Origin: Fibrivirga algicola
GTDB taxonomy: Bacteria; Bacteroidota; Bacteroidia; Cytophagales; Spirosomataceae
Assembly: GCF_011742925.1 (NCBI RefSeq)
Contig: NZ_WAEL01000009.1
Span: 124,001 to 188,000 of the forward strand
Direction of reading: 5' to 3'
DNA length: 64,000 bases
Every line of letters starts with the position of its first letter. Position 1 is the first letter of the stretch. The notes beneath the pieces were generated by a model. It had not been told where the DNA came from. It worked only from the letters and a program-made list of their open reading frames with translations, and ran no database searches. A program made the translations under genes and the position numbers. Positions 30,250-39,016 of the stretch are shown here, piece by piece.

Positions 30250-31941
30250 TTAGTAGCCTGGATTCTGTTCTAGTTTGGCACTTCTATTCCGCTCGATTTC
30301 ACCCTGTGGAATAGCCCATAGGTTAAAATTCTGCTTCATGTTCACACCGTAGAAAGGGTTGAGTCTGGTTACCCGGTCATAGAGCTTGCCTGTACGCATC
30401 AGCGTCAGCATGCGTTTTTCCTCTACCCCAAACTCACGCAGGCGTTCGTCGAGAATATAATCGAGATTGACGCTGCTGGCCAGCACAGGAGAGGCTTTCG
30501 CCCGGGCACGAACCACGTTGATATCCGCGGCAGCGGCAGCTAAATTGTTCAAGCCAAGATACGCCTCTGCCCGCAGCAGGTACGTCTCGGCAAGGCGGAA
30601 CATATACTGATCGGTATACGTACCCCCAGCCGATGCCTTCACTTCGTACTTCTTGATCGGATCAGACGAGCCTGGGTTTACATACAGGCCGGCAGGGTGG
30701 CTAAACGGCGTGGTTGCCTTCGACTGGTACGGATAGAATACACGCGATGGGTACGTAATACCGGCACCTGCAGGCGGGTTGCTGGTCGACACTACCTTGC
30801 CGAAGAACGGACTGGCCGGGTTGGTGGCCACTACCTCTCTCACAAAATTGTGATTGGCATTGCGAATGTCGGTTTTGAAATCGCTCTTCCATACCGAGTC
30901 GGCGAAGTAGCGGGTAGGCTGCAGGAACCCTACGCCCCGACCACCCGTATAATCGCCCACAGGCCACTGGAACAGGGGTACTCCGTTGACCCGCATGTCG
31001 CGGAACAGCGGCACGTGAACCCGCTCCAACTGGTAGGCACCCGCCATAGCGGTCGATACGCTGCCACCACCCTGCACGTCGGTCTCGAACTGAATGACCC
31101 AGATGCCCTCGCGGTTGTTGGCGCTCTTTCTGTTCTGGTTGTTCACCTGAAACATATCCCAGTACACGTCGCCGGGGGTAACGGTCGAGCGTGAGCCAAA
31201 CCGGTTCACCATCAGGTCCGTGGCGGGGTCGTCGATAACGATTGTGGCGGCATCGGCGGCGTTCTTGTATTGACCGTCGGCCAGGTACACTTCCGACAGC
31301 AAGTGCTGAGCGGCCAGGTTCGAAATCTCGCCGTCGCGTACGGCTGCAATACCAGGCAGGTTTGCTGCCGCAAACTTCAGGTCGTCAATGACCTGGGTCA
31401 GGACTTCTTTCTTCGTCGCCCGCACAAAATCCGTTTTTTCAACCAGTTGCTCTTCCAGAATCAGTGGAACGCCGCCCCATAGGTAGGCCATCGTTCTGTA
31501 CGAAAATGCCCGGAAAAACCGCGCTTTCGCCTCGAAGGTCTTCTTGTCGGAATCAGACATGGACGATTGCGGAATCCGGCTGATGACCGTGTTGGCTTCG
31601 GCCACAATCTTGTAAATCTGCGTCCAGTGGTTGTTTGACAGGGCACCGGTGGCGCTAAAGTCAGACGACAGGTTCGGGTTGCTGCCTACCGATACTTCAA
31701 TCCCCATGTCGGTTCGGTACAGGTAGTGCATGGGCTGCCAGTCGCTCCTAGAGTAAAACTCGAGCCGAACAAGGCTGTACAGGTTGTTGATCGACGCGTT
31801 GAAATCGTCGGCCGTTTTGAAGGCGTTGCTGGTACTCAGGAATGAACTCGGCGTTTCATCCAGAAAATCCTCTTTACAAGCAGATGTACTGAGTAAAAAG
31901 AGAACTAAAACTGACAGTGCTTGAATCTTTTTCATCTTCAA
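30250..31941 (-). CDS. SusD/RagB-family outer-membrane glycan-binding lipoprotein
   Basis: A 563-residue surface lipoprotein that would bind oligosaccharides and lid the SusC channel. The signal MKMKKIQALSVLVLFLLSTSAC has the lipidated Cys at residue 22, followed by KEDFLDETPSSFLS. Tetratricopeptide-like helices typical of SusD are present (FEAKARFFRAFSYRTMAYLWGG, LLRAEAYLGLNNLAAAAADIN), as is the C-terminal block LDYILDERLREFGVEEKRMLTLMRTGKL. It begins 15 bases after the stop of the SusC-type gene, so the two form the usual pair. The ligand is not evident from sequence; neighbouring enzymes suggest a galactose- or arabinose-containing glycan. Confidence 0.97.
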   Translation of the reverse strand: MKMKKIQALSVLVLFLLSTSACKEDFLDETPSSFLSTSNAFKTADDFNASINNLYSLVRLEFYSRSDWQPMHYLYRTDMGIEVSVGSNPNLSSDFSATGALSNNHWTQIYKIVAEANTVISRIPQSSMSDSDKKTFEAKARFFRAFSYRTMAYLWGGVPLILEEQLVEKTDFVRATKKEVLTQVIDDLKFAAANLPGIAAVRDGEISNLAAQHLLSEVYLADGQYKNAADAATIVIDDPATDLMVNRFGSRSTVTPGDVYWDMFQVNNQNRKSANNREGIWVIQFETDVQGGGSVSTAMAGAYQLERVHVPLFRDMRVNGVPLFQWPVGDYTGGRGVGFLQPTRYFADSVWKSDFKTDIRNANHNFVREVVATNPASPFFGKVVSTSNPPAGAGITYPSRVFYPYQSKATTPFSHPAGLYVNPGSSDPIKKYEVKASAGGTYTDQYMFRLAETYLLRAEAYLGLNNLAAAAADINVVRARAKASPVLASSVNLDYILDERLREFGVEEKRMLTLMRTGKLYDRVTRLNPFYGVNMKQNFNLWAIPQGEIERNRSAKLEQNPGY

Positions 31942-31956
31942 CTTTTCTGAACTTGA

Positions 31957-34900
31957 TTAATAAGTAATGTTTAGACCCGCTGTAAAGGCGCGCAATACAG
32001 GTCGGCCGCCATTGTTAAGGCCATTGACCAGGTTACCATCGGCATCCCGATCCGTCGATTCAGGGTCCCAACCTTCCCAGTTTGTCCAGGTATACAGGTT
32101 TTTGCCACTCACGTACAGCGTGAAAGACTTGGTTTTGTTTGACTTCAGCAGATTGCCTAGATTATACGAGAGCGATACGTCCTGCAGGCGCACAAAGCTC
32201 CGGCTCTGATACATGTTTGGCTCGATCTTAGCCCGGCTGCCCGATATGTTCCGTGGGTATTTGCCGCCCGGATTCGAGGGTGACCAGAAATCGATGCCCT
32301 GCAGGTAGTTGATCCGGATGCTGTTGTCTTCCCGGAAATACGACGGGTTGTTGTTGGCCAGGTACCCATCGTTGCCGCCTTGTACCGAGTTCACCAGCAC
32401 GTTCAGCGTGAACCCTTTGTAATCGAAGCTGTTCGACAGGCTCACCCGATACGCAGGATCTTCTTTGCCTAGGAAAACCCGGTCGGCGAGCGGCGTAATG
32501 TCTTTGTCGCCGTTCTGGTCAATGATGCGCACCGAACCCACCGGGAAACTTGGTAACCGCTCGTCGCCGATCTGGTAAATACCGTTGGTCTGGTAGTTAT
32601 AGATGGTGCTAATGGGCCGGCCAATAAACAGGTTGCTCGAGATCAGGTCATCTTCTACGCCATCGCCGTTTGCATCCACGCCCGTAAGTGACACAATCTT
32701 GTTCTGGTTGCTTGAGAAGTTCAGCGTAGACGACCACCTGAAGCTGCCTTTGTCGACCACCTTGTAAGTTGCCGTTGCTTCAAACCCGGTGTTGTCGATC
32801 CGACCCAGGTTGGTGTTGATGCTGCCAAAGCCTGTTACCGACGGAATGGCGACGCTGTAGAGCAGGTCACGCGTTTTGTTATGGTAATACTCAAGTGAAC
32901 CGTTCAGGCGGCTGCTGAACATCGTGAAGTCCAGACCAAAGTTCAGGCCGGTCGTGCGCTCCCACTTCAGATTGTCGTTGCCCAGGGTCGTTACCTGCTG
33001 GCCAAACGCTGTTGATCCGCCATCGCCATAGACATAGGCAGCACTCGTAGACACGCGGGGAATAGAGGTATAGCGTGAGGTCTGGTTACCCGTTTGCCCG
33101 TAACCGGCGCGCAGTTTCAGGAATTCGATAGCTTTGATGTTCTTGATGAAGCTTTCTTCTGACATAACCCAGCCCACAGCGGCCACCGGGAAAATGCCAT
33201 ATTTGTTGTTTTTGGCAAAACCCGAGAATCCGTCGCGACGAACGGTACCCGTCAGCAGGTACTTGTTCTTGAACTTGTAGTTGATACGGGCCATCTGGTA
33301 CTCCAGGGCTTCTGTCCAGGCATCTGACTCGGCAAACCGGTTAGCACCCAATGACAGGTTGTTGTAGCTCAGCGACAACCGGGTGAACCCTTCGGCACGT
33401 GAGTTGACCGAGTTGAACTGCCGTTCTACGGCACCATACAGGAACGTACCCGTTACTTCGTGGTCGCCAAAGGTTTTGTTGTAGGTCAGGATGTTGTCGA
33501 ACGTGTAGTCGTAGTAATCCTGCGTGTTTTTGTAGGCCGAACCTGTCTGACCAGCGCCGTAAATACTTGAATTGAAGCGCTGCGTGAGCCGGTAGTTGTT
33601 ACCGAAGTTCATCCGATACTTCAAACCGCTGATAAACGGCACGTCGATCTCGGTATACAGATTGGCAAACAGGTACTTGTTCCGATCGAGGTCATCTACA
33701 TAATAAGTCGTGAATGGGCTCGGCTCCAGCGTGTTTGTTGGAAACGGAATCAGGTTGTTGTTGGCATCGTAGGGAACGAGCAGCGGAGAAATACGCAGCA
33801 GGCTGCTGAATGAAGGCTCCTGACCGTCCTGATTCACGAATGAGCCCGACGATAGCAACCCGACTTTCAACCAGTTTAATGGCTGAATCTCGATGTTGGC
33901 CCGCAGTGACTTCCGCTTAAATTTATCGTTGATGATGAAGCCTTTCTGATCAACCAGCGAACCCGACAGCAGGTAGCTTGCCCGCTCTGAACCACCCGAA
34001 ATGCTCAGGTTGTTTTCGAAGATCGAGCCCGTGTTGGTGCCTTCCTGAAACCAGTTGTAGTTGTTCGGTAGCAAATTGCCTGTTCCGTCGCGCATGGCCG
34101 CATCGGCCACATCAGATACCTTAAAGGCAGGGTTCCGCTCGGTGTAGTTAGGTGCCAGATAGGCCCGGTCGTAGAACGACTCAGTCAGCTGAGCAATGAA
34201 TCCGTCGCGGTCAAAGGGCTTCAGATTACCAACTGTAGGTGTCTGCGTGGTGTAGGCGCTTGAGAACGCAATGCGGGGCGCCTGGTTGTACTTGCCTTTG
34301 CGCGAAGTGATCAGGATAACCCCGTTGGCCGCCTGAGCACCATACACTGCCGTTGAACTGGCGTCTTTCAACACGTCGATGCTGGCGATATCGTCCGGGT
34401 TGATCGATGAGAGCGAACCCGTGTATTGGATACCGTCCAGAATGATCAGTACGCTCTGATTACCGTTCAGGGTGACCCGGCCACGAATCGAGATCGGCGG
34501 CGTACCACCGGCACTCGTCGACAGACCAACGTTCAAACCGGGAACAGTTCCCTGCAGGTACTGACCAATGTTTGTGTTGGGTGAATTGCGCAGCGTTTCG
34601 AGGTTTACACTGGCTACAGCCCCCGTTAAATCCGTTTTCTTCTGTGTACCGTACCCTACCACAACTACTTCATTCAGGGCCGAGGCGTCTTCGTCGAGAA
34701 TGACATCGACTGTTGAAGACGTACCCACGCGAATTTCCTGCGCTTTATAACCGATCGAACTAAACACCAGCACCTCGTTGGCCGACGCATTGATGGTAAA
34801 GGCTCCCTCATTATTCGCAGATGTTCCCCTGGAAGTTCCTTTTACCAGAACAGATGCACCAGGGATAATCTCATTTGACTTTGATTTGATGACTCCCCGC

Positions 34901-35010
34901 ACAGTTTGTGCAGTTGCCGTGAAACTGGTGATCATCAATAGCAAGGCACACCAGCTAACGAGGTGCTTCGTGCGTTGCCGCTGAAAAACAGAGAGGTTGA
35001 ATTGTTTCAT
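31957..35010 (-). CDS. SusC/RagA-family TonB-linked outer-membrane receptor
   Basis: A 1017-residue beta-barrel transporter that imports glycan fragments with energy from TonB. After a signal peptide (residues 1-35, ending TATAQ) comes a carboxypeptidase-regulatory-like domain (TVRGVIKSKSNEIIPGASVLVKG), then the SusC signature LNEVVVVGYGTQKKTDLTGAV. The plug follows with DDIASIDVLKDASSTAVYGAQAANGV and then a long barrel that ends in an aromatic-rich strand. I chose the ATG at 35010, which gives a proper signal peptide; 40 codons open upstream have no signal-like character. SusD follows 15 bases after its stop. The absence of an N-terminal secretin/STN domain means it is probably not under FecR-type trans-envelope control. 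Confidence 0.97.
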   Translation of the reverse strand: MKQFNLSVFQRQRTKHLVSWCALLLMITSFTATAQTVRGVIKSKSNEIIPGASVLVKGTSRGTSANNEGAFTINASANEVLVFSSIGYKAQEIRVGTSSTVDVILDEDASALNEVVVVGYGTQKKTDLTGAVASVNLETLRNSPNTNIGQYLQGTVPGLNVGLSTSAGGTPPISIRGRVTLNGNQSVLIILDGIQYTGSLSSINPDDIASIDVLKDASSTAVYGAQAANGVILITSRKGKYNQAPRIAFSSAYTTQTPTVGNLKPFDRDGFIAQLTESFYDRAYLAPNYTERNPAFKVSDVADAAMRDGTGNLLPNNYNWFQEGTNTGSIFENNLSISGGSERASYLLSGSLVDQKGFIINDKFKRKSLRANIEIQPLNWLKVGLLSSGSFVNQDGQEPSFSSLLRISPLLVPYDANNNLIPFPTNTLEPSPFTTYYVDDLDRNKYLFANLYTEIDVPFISGLKYRMNFGNNYRLTQRFNSSIYGAGQTGSAYKNTQDYYDYTFDNILTYNKTFGDHEVTGTFLYGAVERQFNSVNSRAEGFTRLSLSYNNLSLGANRFAESDAWTEALEYQMARINYKFKNKYLLTGTVRRDGFSGFAKNNKYGIFPVAAVGWVMSEESFIKNIKAIEFLKLRAGYGQTGNQTSRYTSIPRVSTSAAYVYGDGGSTAFGQQVTTLGNDNLKWERTTGLNFGLDFTMFSSRLNGSLEYYHNKTRDLLYSVAIPSVTGFGSINTNLGRIDNTGFEATATYKVVDKGSFRWSSTLNFSSNQNKIVSLTGVDANGDGVEDDLISSNLFIGRPISTIYNYQTNGIYQIGDERLPSFPVGSVRIIDQNGDKDITPLADRVFLGKEDPAYRVSLSNSFDYKGFTLNVLVNSVQGGNDGYLANNNPSYFREDNSIRINYLQGIDFWSPSNPGGKYPRNISGSRAKIEPNMYQSRSFVRLQDVSLSYNLGNLLKSNKTKSFTLYVSGKNLYTWTNWEGWDPESTDRDADGNLVNGLNNGGRPVLRAFTAGLNITY

Positions 35011-36390
35011 ATAACTGGAGATAAATTTGGTTCGACGCACTGTATTGTTCCCTGCCAGGGTAATGCCCTTATGCAGAAGCAGGAAGGAGATGAGGCGGGT
35101 ACATACCCAGGGAAGAGTGTTCGGGTGCAAACTAGGCAGGCACCTGAAGGCTAAATCGGCGACTCAGCAGGTTGATTGAGCAGCGGCAGGTTTTCCGGGT
35201 GCTATCTACGGTTGATTCTTCACGGTTGCTATTCATAAAGTGGACAGTAACACAAGGGTGAAAGCAGGACTCCCTAAAACGACTCACTATGCCCGGTGTG
35301 GGCTACGTTGACGAAATCGTAGCAGCTACGTATAAACGAACGCCCACTTTAGTGAGCTTTAGTAGTGACAAAGCTATATAAACGGCTGGGTATGTGCAAC
35401 CGATTGCATGAATTTTTAAAGAATAAATAGATTTTAGAGTCGCATAATTGCCAGTAAAACGTCTTATTGTTCAGTCAACAGGCTATTCTGGGGATCGGCG
35501 TCATTTAGCAGACTGTCGGATTGTGACCTATAGGCCTTAGTATGCCTGCTTTATGTAGGTTGGGCAATGACTTATATGGATCAGCTTATGACCAATTCCC
35601 GTAACCGTATGGGTTTGATTGATATAATAGTTGATACCCAACCAATGAATAGCCTTACCGATCGGTAAACCCTTAAGTAGGAGGTGGCCTGTCGTAGAGC
35701 TTCCTTCAGGTTGCTTATGTTTTCTAAGCGCTAAAACTCTTGCTAGAATACAAGTGGATCTACCTCCTTAATCATGATAATATATTGTAAATCAGAGACT
35801 AGCTGTATATCCATTCGTCATGATAGGCGTTAGCGATGAGCTGCTTACCAATTAGACGAAGTGCTTCGAGGTGCATGGATCATAGTTTGTTACCCGGTAG
35901 GATGTAGTTATCAGGACTACATCAGAAACAGAAGCAGCTGATGACCCCGGCTGTTTCTACAGGCTGAACTAAAGCTTTCTCCAGAGACACAGTTTCAGCT
36001 TCGCCTACTAGAATGAGAATTAATTAGCCAATCCGTAGATATAGATGCAATCAATTGATAAACAACTGATTGTCTTTTTATTTGGTCCGTATCTCTGAGT
36101 AATCATAAAGTAGAGGCTGGGCATCAGACGGACGGAATGTATATTTTAGGGTGCAAACTGAAACCGATTGCAACTTATAATGGCAATACACCTCTTAATT
36201 GAGAACATGGCTTCGGTATGTTCATGTTTTAGCCTGCCCCCTTGGGCAACAAGCCCGCTATGAATGGTTTGCATCGACCTATTGTGAGGAAAAAAGAATG
36301 ATAATGCGCTTATAGGTACTGCTGTGCTCGTTTGGGAAAGTCAGGACACATACCTGAACTGGCATTAGATTTACGATTAAAATTGGTACT
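35011..36390. other. 1.4-kb divergent region between the SusC and GH127 genes
   Basis: The longest gene-free stretch in the window. It lies between divergent glycan-use genes and must contain both promoters, but I found no definite operator, promoter, tRNA or open frame with family features. The middle (about 35500-36200) is clearly more A+T-rich than the flanking genes. It has no copy of the iterated word. Confidence 0.45.
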
Positions 36391-38676
36391 GTGTTGAAAA
36401 CAAACATAATCTCGTTGGCCGTTTGTCTGTTGCTTGGCGCACCGGCTGTAGCTCAGATGCAGCCTTTCTCATTGCAGGAAGTACGACTAACGGGTGGGCC
36501 GTTCAAGCAGGCGCAGGATGTCGACCTACGCTACATACTGGCGTTAGACCCGGACAAATTGCTGGCTCCATATCTGATCGACGCTGGCCTACCCCTGAAG
36601 GCACCGCGCTATGGCAACTGGGAAAGCTCGGGGCTGGACGGGCACATCGGCGGGCATTACCTCTCGGCACTTGCTATGATGCACGCATCGACGGGAAATG
36701 CCGAACTGAAAAAACGACTCGACTACATGGTCGATCAACTGGCGCAATGCCAGGTCAAAAACGGGAATGGGTACGTGGGCGGTATTCCGCAGGGGAAGGT
36801 GTTCTGGGAACGCATTCACAAAGGCGATATCGACGGCAGCAGCTTTGGGCTGAACAACACCTGGGTGCCGCTCTACAACATTCACAAGCTGTTTGCGGGC
36901 CTGCGTGATGCCTATGAATACACTGGCAACCAACAGGCAAAACAGGTATTGATCGGATTGGGAGACTGGTTTGTGGAGCTTATTAAACCGCTGTCTGACG
37001 AGCAGATTCAACAAGTGTTGCGCACCGAACATGGCGGCATCAACGAAACCTTCGCCGACCTGTACGTCCTGACCAACAATAAAAAGTACCTTGAAACGGC
37101 ACAGCGCATCTCGCACCGGGCCATTCTGGAACCACTCCTGGCGAAACAGGATAAGCTGACGGGCCTCCACGCCAATACGCAGATTCCGAAAGTGATCGGG
37201 TTTGAAAAAATCGCGTCGCTGACGGGCAAAACGGACTGGTCAGACGCGGCGATGTACTTCTGGCGAAACGTGTCGCAAACCCGTAGTGTGGCTTTCGGGG
37301 GAAACAGCGTGCGCGAGCATTTTAATCCAACCACCGATTTCAGTCAGGTAATCAAGTCGAATCAGGGACCGGAGACGTGTAACTCGTTCAACATGCTACG
37401 CCTGAGTAAAGCCCTGTTCCTGGATAAAAGCGATGTGAGCTACCTGGATTTCTACGAGCGGACGCTCTACAACCACATTCTCTCCAGTCAGCATCCTGAA
37501 AAAGGTGGGTTCGTCTATTTTACACCCATTCGGCCCAACCACTATCGGGTGTACTCGCAGCCTGAAACCAGCATGTGGTGCTGCGTGGGTTCGGGTATCG
37601 AGAACCACACCAAATACGGCGAACTGATCTACAGTCAGGCGGCTAATGACCTGTTCGTGAACCTCTTTATGCCGTCGACGGTGAACTGGACAGCGAAGCA
37701 GGTGCAACTTACCCAACGTACCCAGTTCCCGTACGAAAACGGGACCGACCTGCTTGTGACATCAACAAAGCCGCAGGCGTTCGCTGTGCACATCCGTTAC
37801 CCGAAATGGGCTGAAAATTTCACTGTACTGGTTAACGGCAAGGCGCAGTCGGTTCAGGCAACGCCAGCCAGTTACGTAGCTATTCGTCGGAAATGGAAGA
37901 CCGGCGATAAGGTATCCGTTCGGTTTACCACCTCGACGCGGCTGGAATACCTGCCCGACGGCTCGAACTGGGCGGCCTTTGTGAACGGCCCCATTGTACT
38001 GGCAGCGAAAACATCGACGAACGACCTGACCGGACTGTATGCCGATGACAGCCGGATGGGGCATGAAACAAAGGGCAAGCTATACCCGATTACCAGTGCC
38101 TATGCGCTCGTTGGCGAACCAGCCACGTACCTGACCAAACTAAAACCTACAGATCAACTCCGTTTCAGGCTGGATTCACTGACGCTGCAACCGTTTTATG
38201 AGGTACACGATGCTCGCTACCAGATGTATTTTCAGACGTTCTCAGAAACGGCCTTCAACGAGCAGAAGGCCCGCCTGAAACAGCAGGAAGCCGAGGCGCT
38301 GGCCCTGGATGCCAGTACGGTCGATAAGGTAAATTGCGGGGAGCAACAGCCCGAAGTCGATCATCAGTACAAAGGTGAGCGGAGCGATTCGGGTTATGAC
38401 GACGAGCGCTTCTGGCGACGTACCCGGTCGTTTATTGCCTACCAACTGCAGAACAAAACCCGCACCGGCAACTACGTTGATATCCGCGCGCTGGATGAGA
38501 TCAAGCCGGAAAACGTGAGCTTTCTGATCAATGACAAGCCTGCCGAGATTGTTTCGGTTGATGGAAAAACGATTCGGCTGCGCGCTGATGGACAGGACGT
38601 AATGTCACTGAAAATTTCGGCCCGGAACAGCTTGAATACCCCGCGCTTTAACCAAATCAGGTTGGTAACGCAATAA
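36391..38676 (+). CDS. Secreted GH127-family beta-L-arabinofuranosidase (DUF1680 family)
   Basis: A 761-residue enzyme likely to release beta-L-arabinofuranose from plant glycans. The signal peptide is residues 1-22 (ISLAVCLLLGAPAVAQ). The zinc-thiolate site known from the Bifidobacterium enzyme HypBA1 is preserved: Glu328 and Cys330 in GPETCNSFNMLRLSK, and Cys397 and Cys398 in WCCVGSG, one of which would be the nucleophile. GGHYLSALAMMHASTGN and NNTWVPLYNIHKLFAGL are strong family segments. A C-terminal module (about 640-761) beginning at VNCGEQQPEVDHQYKGE is an added beta domain of the DUF6805 kind. The start is GTG at 36391, or the next TTG; no ATG fits. The orientation is divergent from SusC. 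Confidence 0.93.
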   Translation: MLKTNIISLAVCLLLGAPAVAQMQPFSLQEVRLTGGPFKQAQDVDLRYILALDPDKLLAPYLIDAGLPLKAPRYGNWESSGLDGHIGGHYLSALAMMHASTGNAELKKRLDYMVDQLAQCQVKNGNGYVGGIPQGKVFWERIHKGDIDGSSFGLNNTWVPLYNIHKLFAGLRDAYEYTGNQQAKQVLIGLGDWFVELIKPLSDEQIQQVLRTEHGGINETFADLYVLTNNKKYLETAQRISHRAILEPLLAKQDKLTGLHANTQIPKVIGFEKIASLTGKTDWSDAAMYFWRNVSQTRSVAFGGNSVREHFNPTTDFSQVIKSNQGPETCNSFNMLRLSKALFLDKSDVSYLDFYERTLYNHILSSQHPEKGGFVYFTPIRPNHYRVYSQPETSMWCCVGSGIENHTKYGELIYSQAANDLFVNLFMPSTVNWTAKQVQLTQRTQFPYENGTDLLVTSTKPQAFAVHIRYPKWAENFTVLVNGKAQSVQATPASYVAIRRKWKTGDKVSVRFTTSTRLEYLPDGSNWAAFVNGPIVLAAKTSTNDLTGLYADDSRMGHETKGKLYPITSAYALVGEPATYLTKLKPTDQLRFRLDSLTLQPFYEVHDARYQMYFQTFSETAFNEQKARLKQQEAEALALDASTVDKVNCGEQQPEVDHQYKGERSDSGYDDERFWRRTRSFIAYQLQNKTRTGNYVDIRALDEIKPENVSFLINDKPAEIVSVDGKTIRLRADGQDVMSLKISARNSLNTPRFNQIRLVTQ

Positions 38677-39016
38677 CACGTAGCGGCATCACATGCGGTT
38701 CACCAGGAGAGGCTGGCAGGAGCATGGACTATTCCCGCTGAGTTGGGTTTGTAGTCCAGGCTCCTGACATTCCAGGTAATGGCGTCTGTGCCAGGGATGT
38801 TCTCCTGAACGGGTAACCACAGGCAATTGGGGTAACCGTCTTTCCATCATCCATCGACATATGGCCCACTATTTCGCGACAGTCGCGGGTAGAGTATAGG
38901 GAATTGGAGCGGTTGGGCCTTTCGAATGGACGTATATAAAGTCCCGCTGAACGGCTGTCGGAAACCCATACATTCGCCAACTTGAGTTAAAAGCGACCCG
39001 TTGCAAACGACTCAGC
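38677..39016. other. Convergent spacer with a long hairpin
   Basis: This lies between the GH127 stop and the helicase stop, which face each other. It contains the hairpin at 38717-38766 and no gene that I can support. Confidence 0.45.
38717..38766. terminator. Putative terminator hairpin after GH127
   Basis: Fifteen-base arms (38717-38731, CAGGAGCATGGACTA; 38752-38766) pair with one mismatch across a 20-base loop. The position, 40 bases after one stop and between converging genes, suggests a bidirectional transcript end. No poly-T run follows. Confidence 0.55.

Noticed and set aside
36589-37170. Antisense open frame of 193 codons in the GH127 gene
   Set aside because: It is a shadow of a well-supported gene and has no family features.
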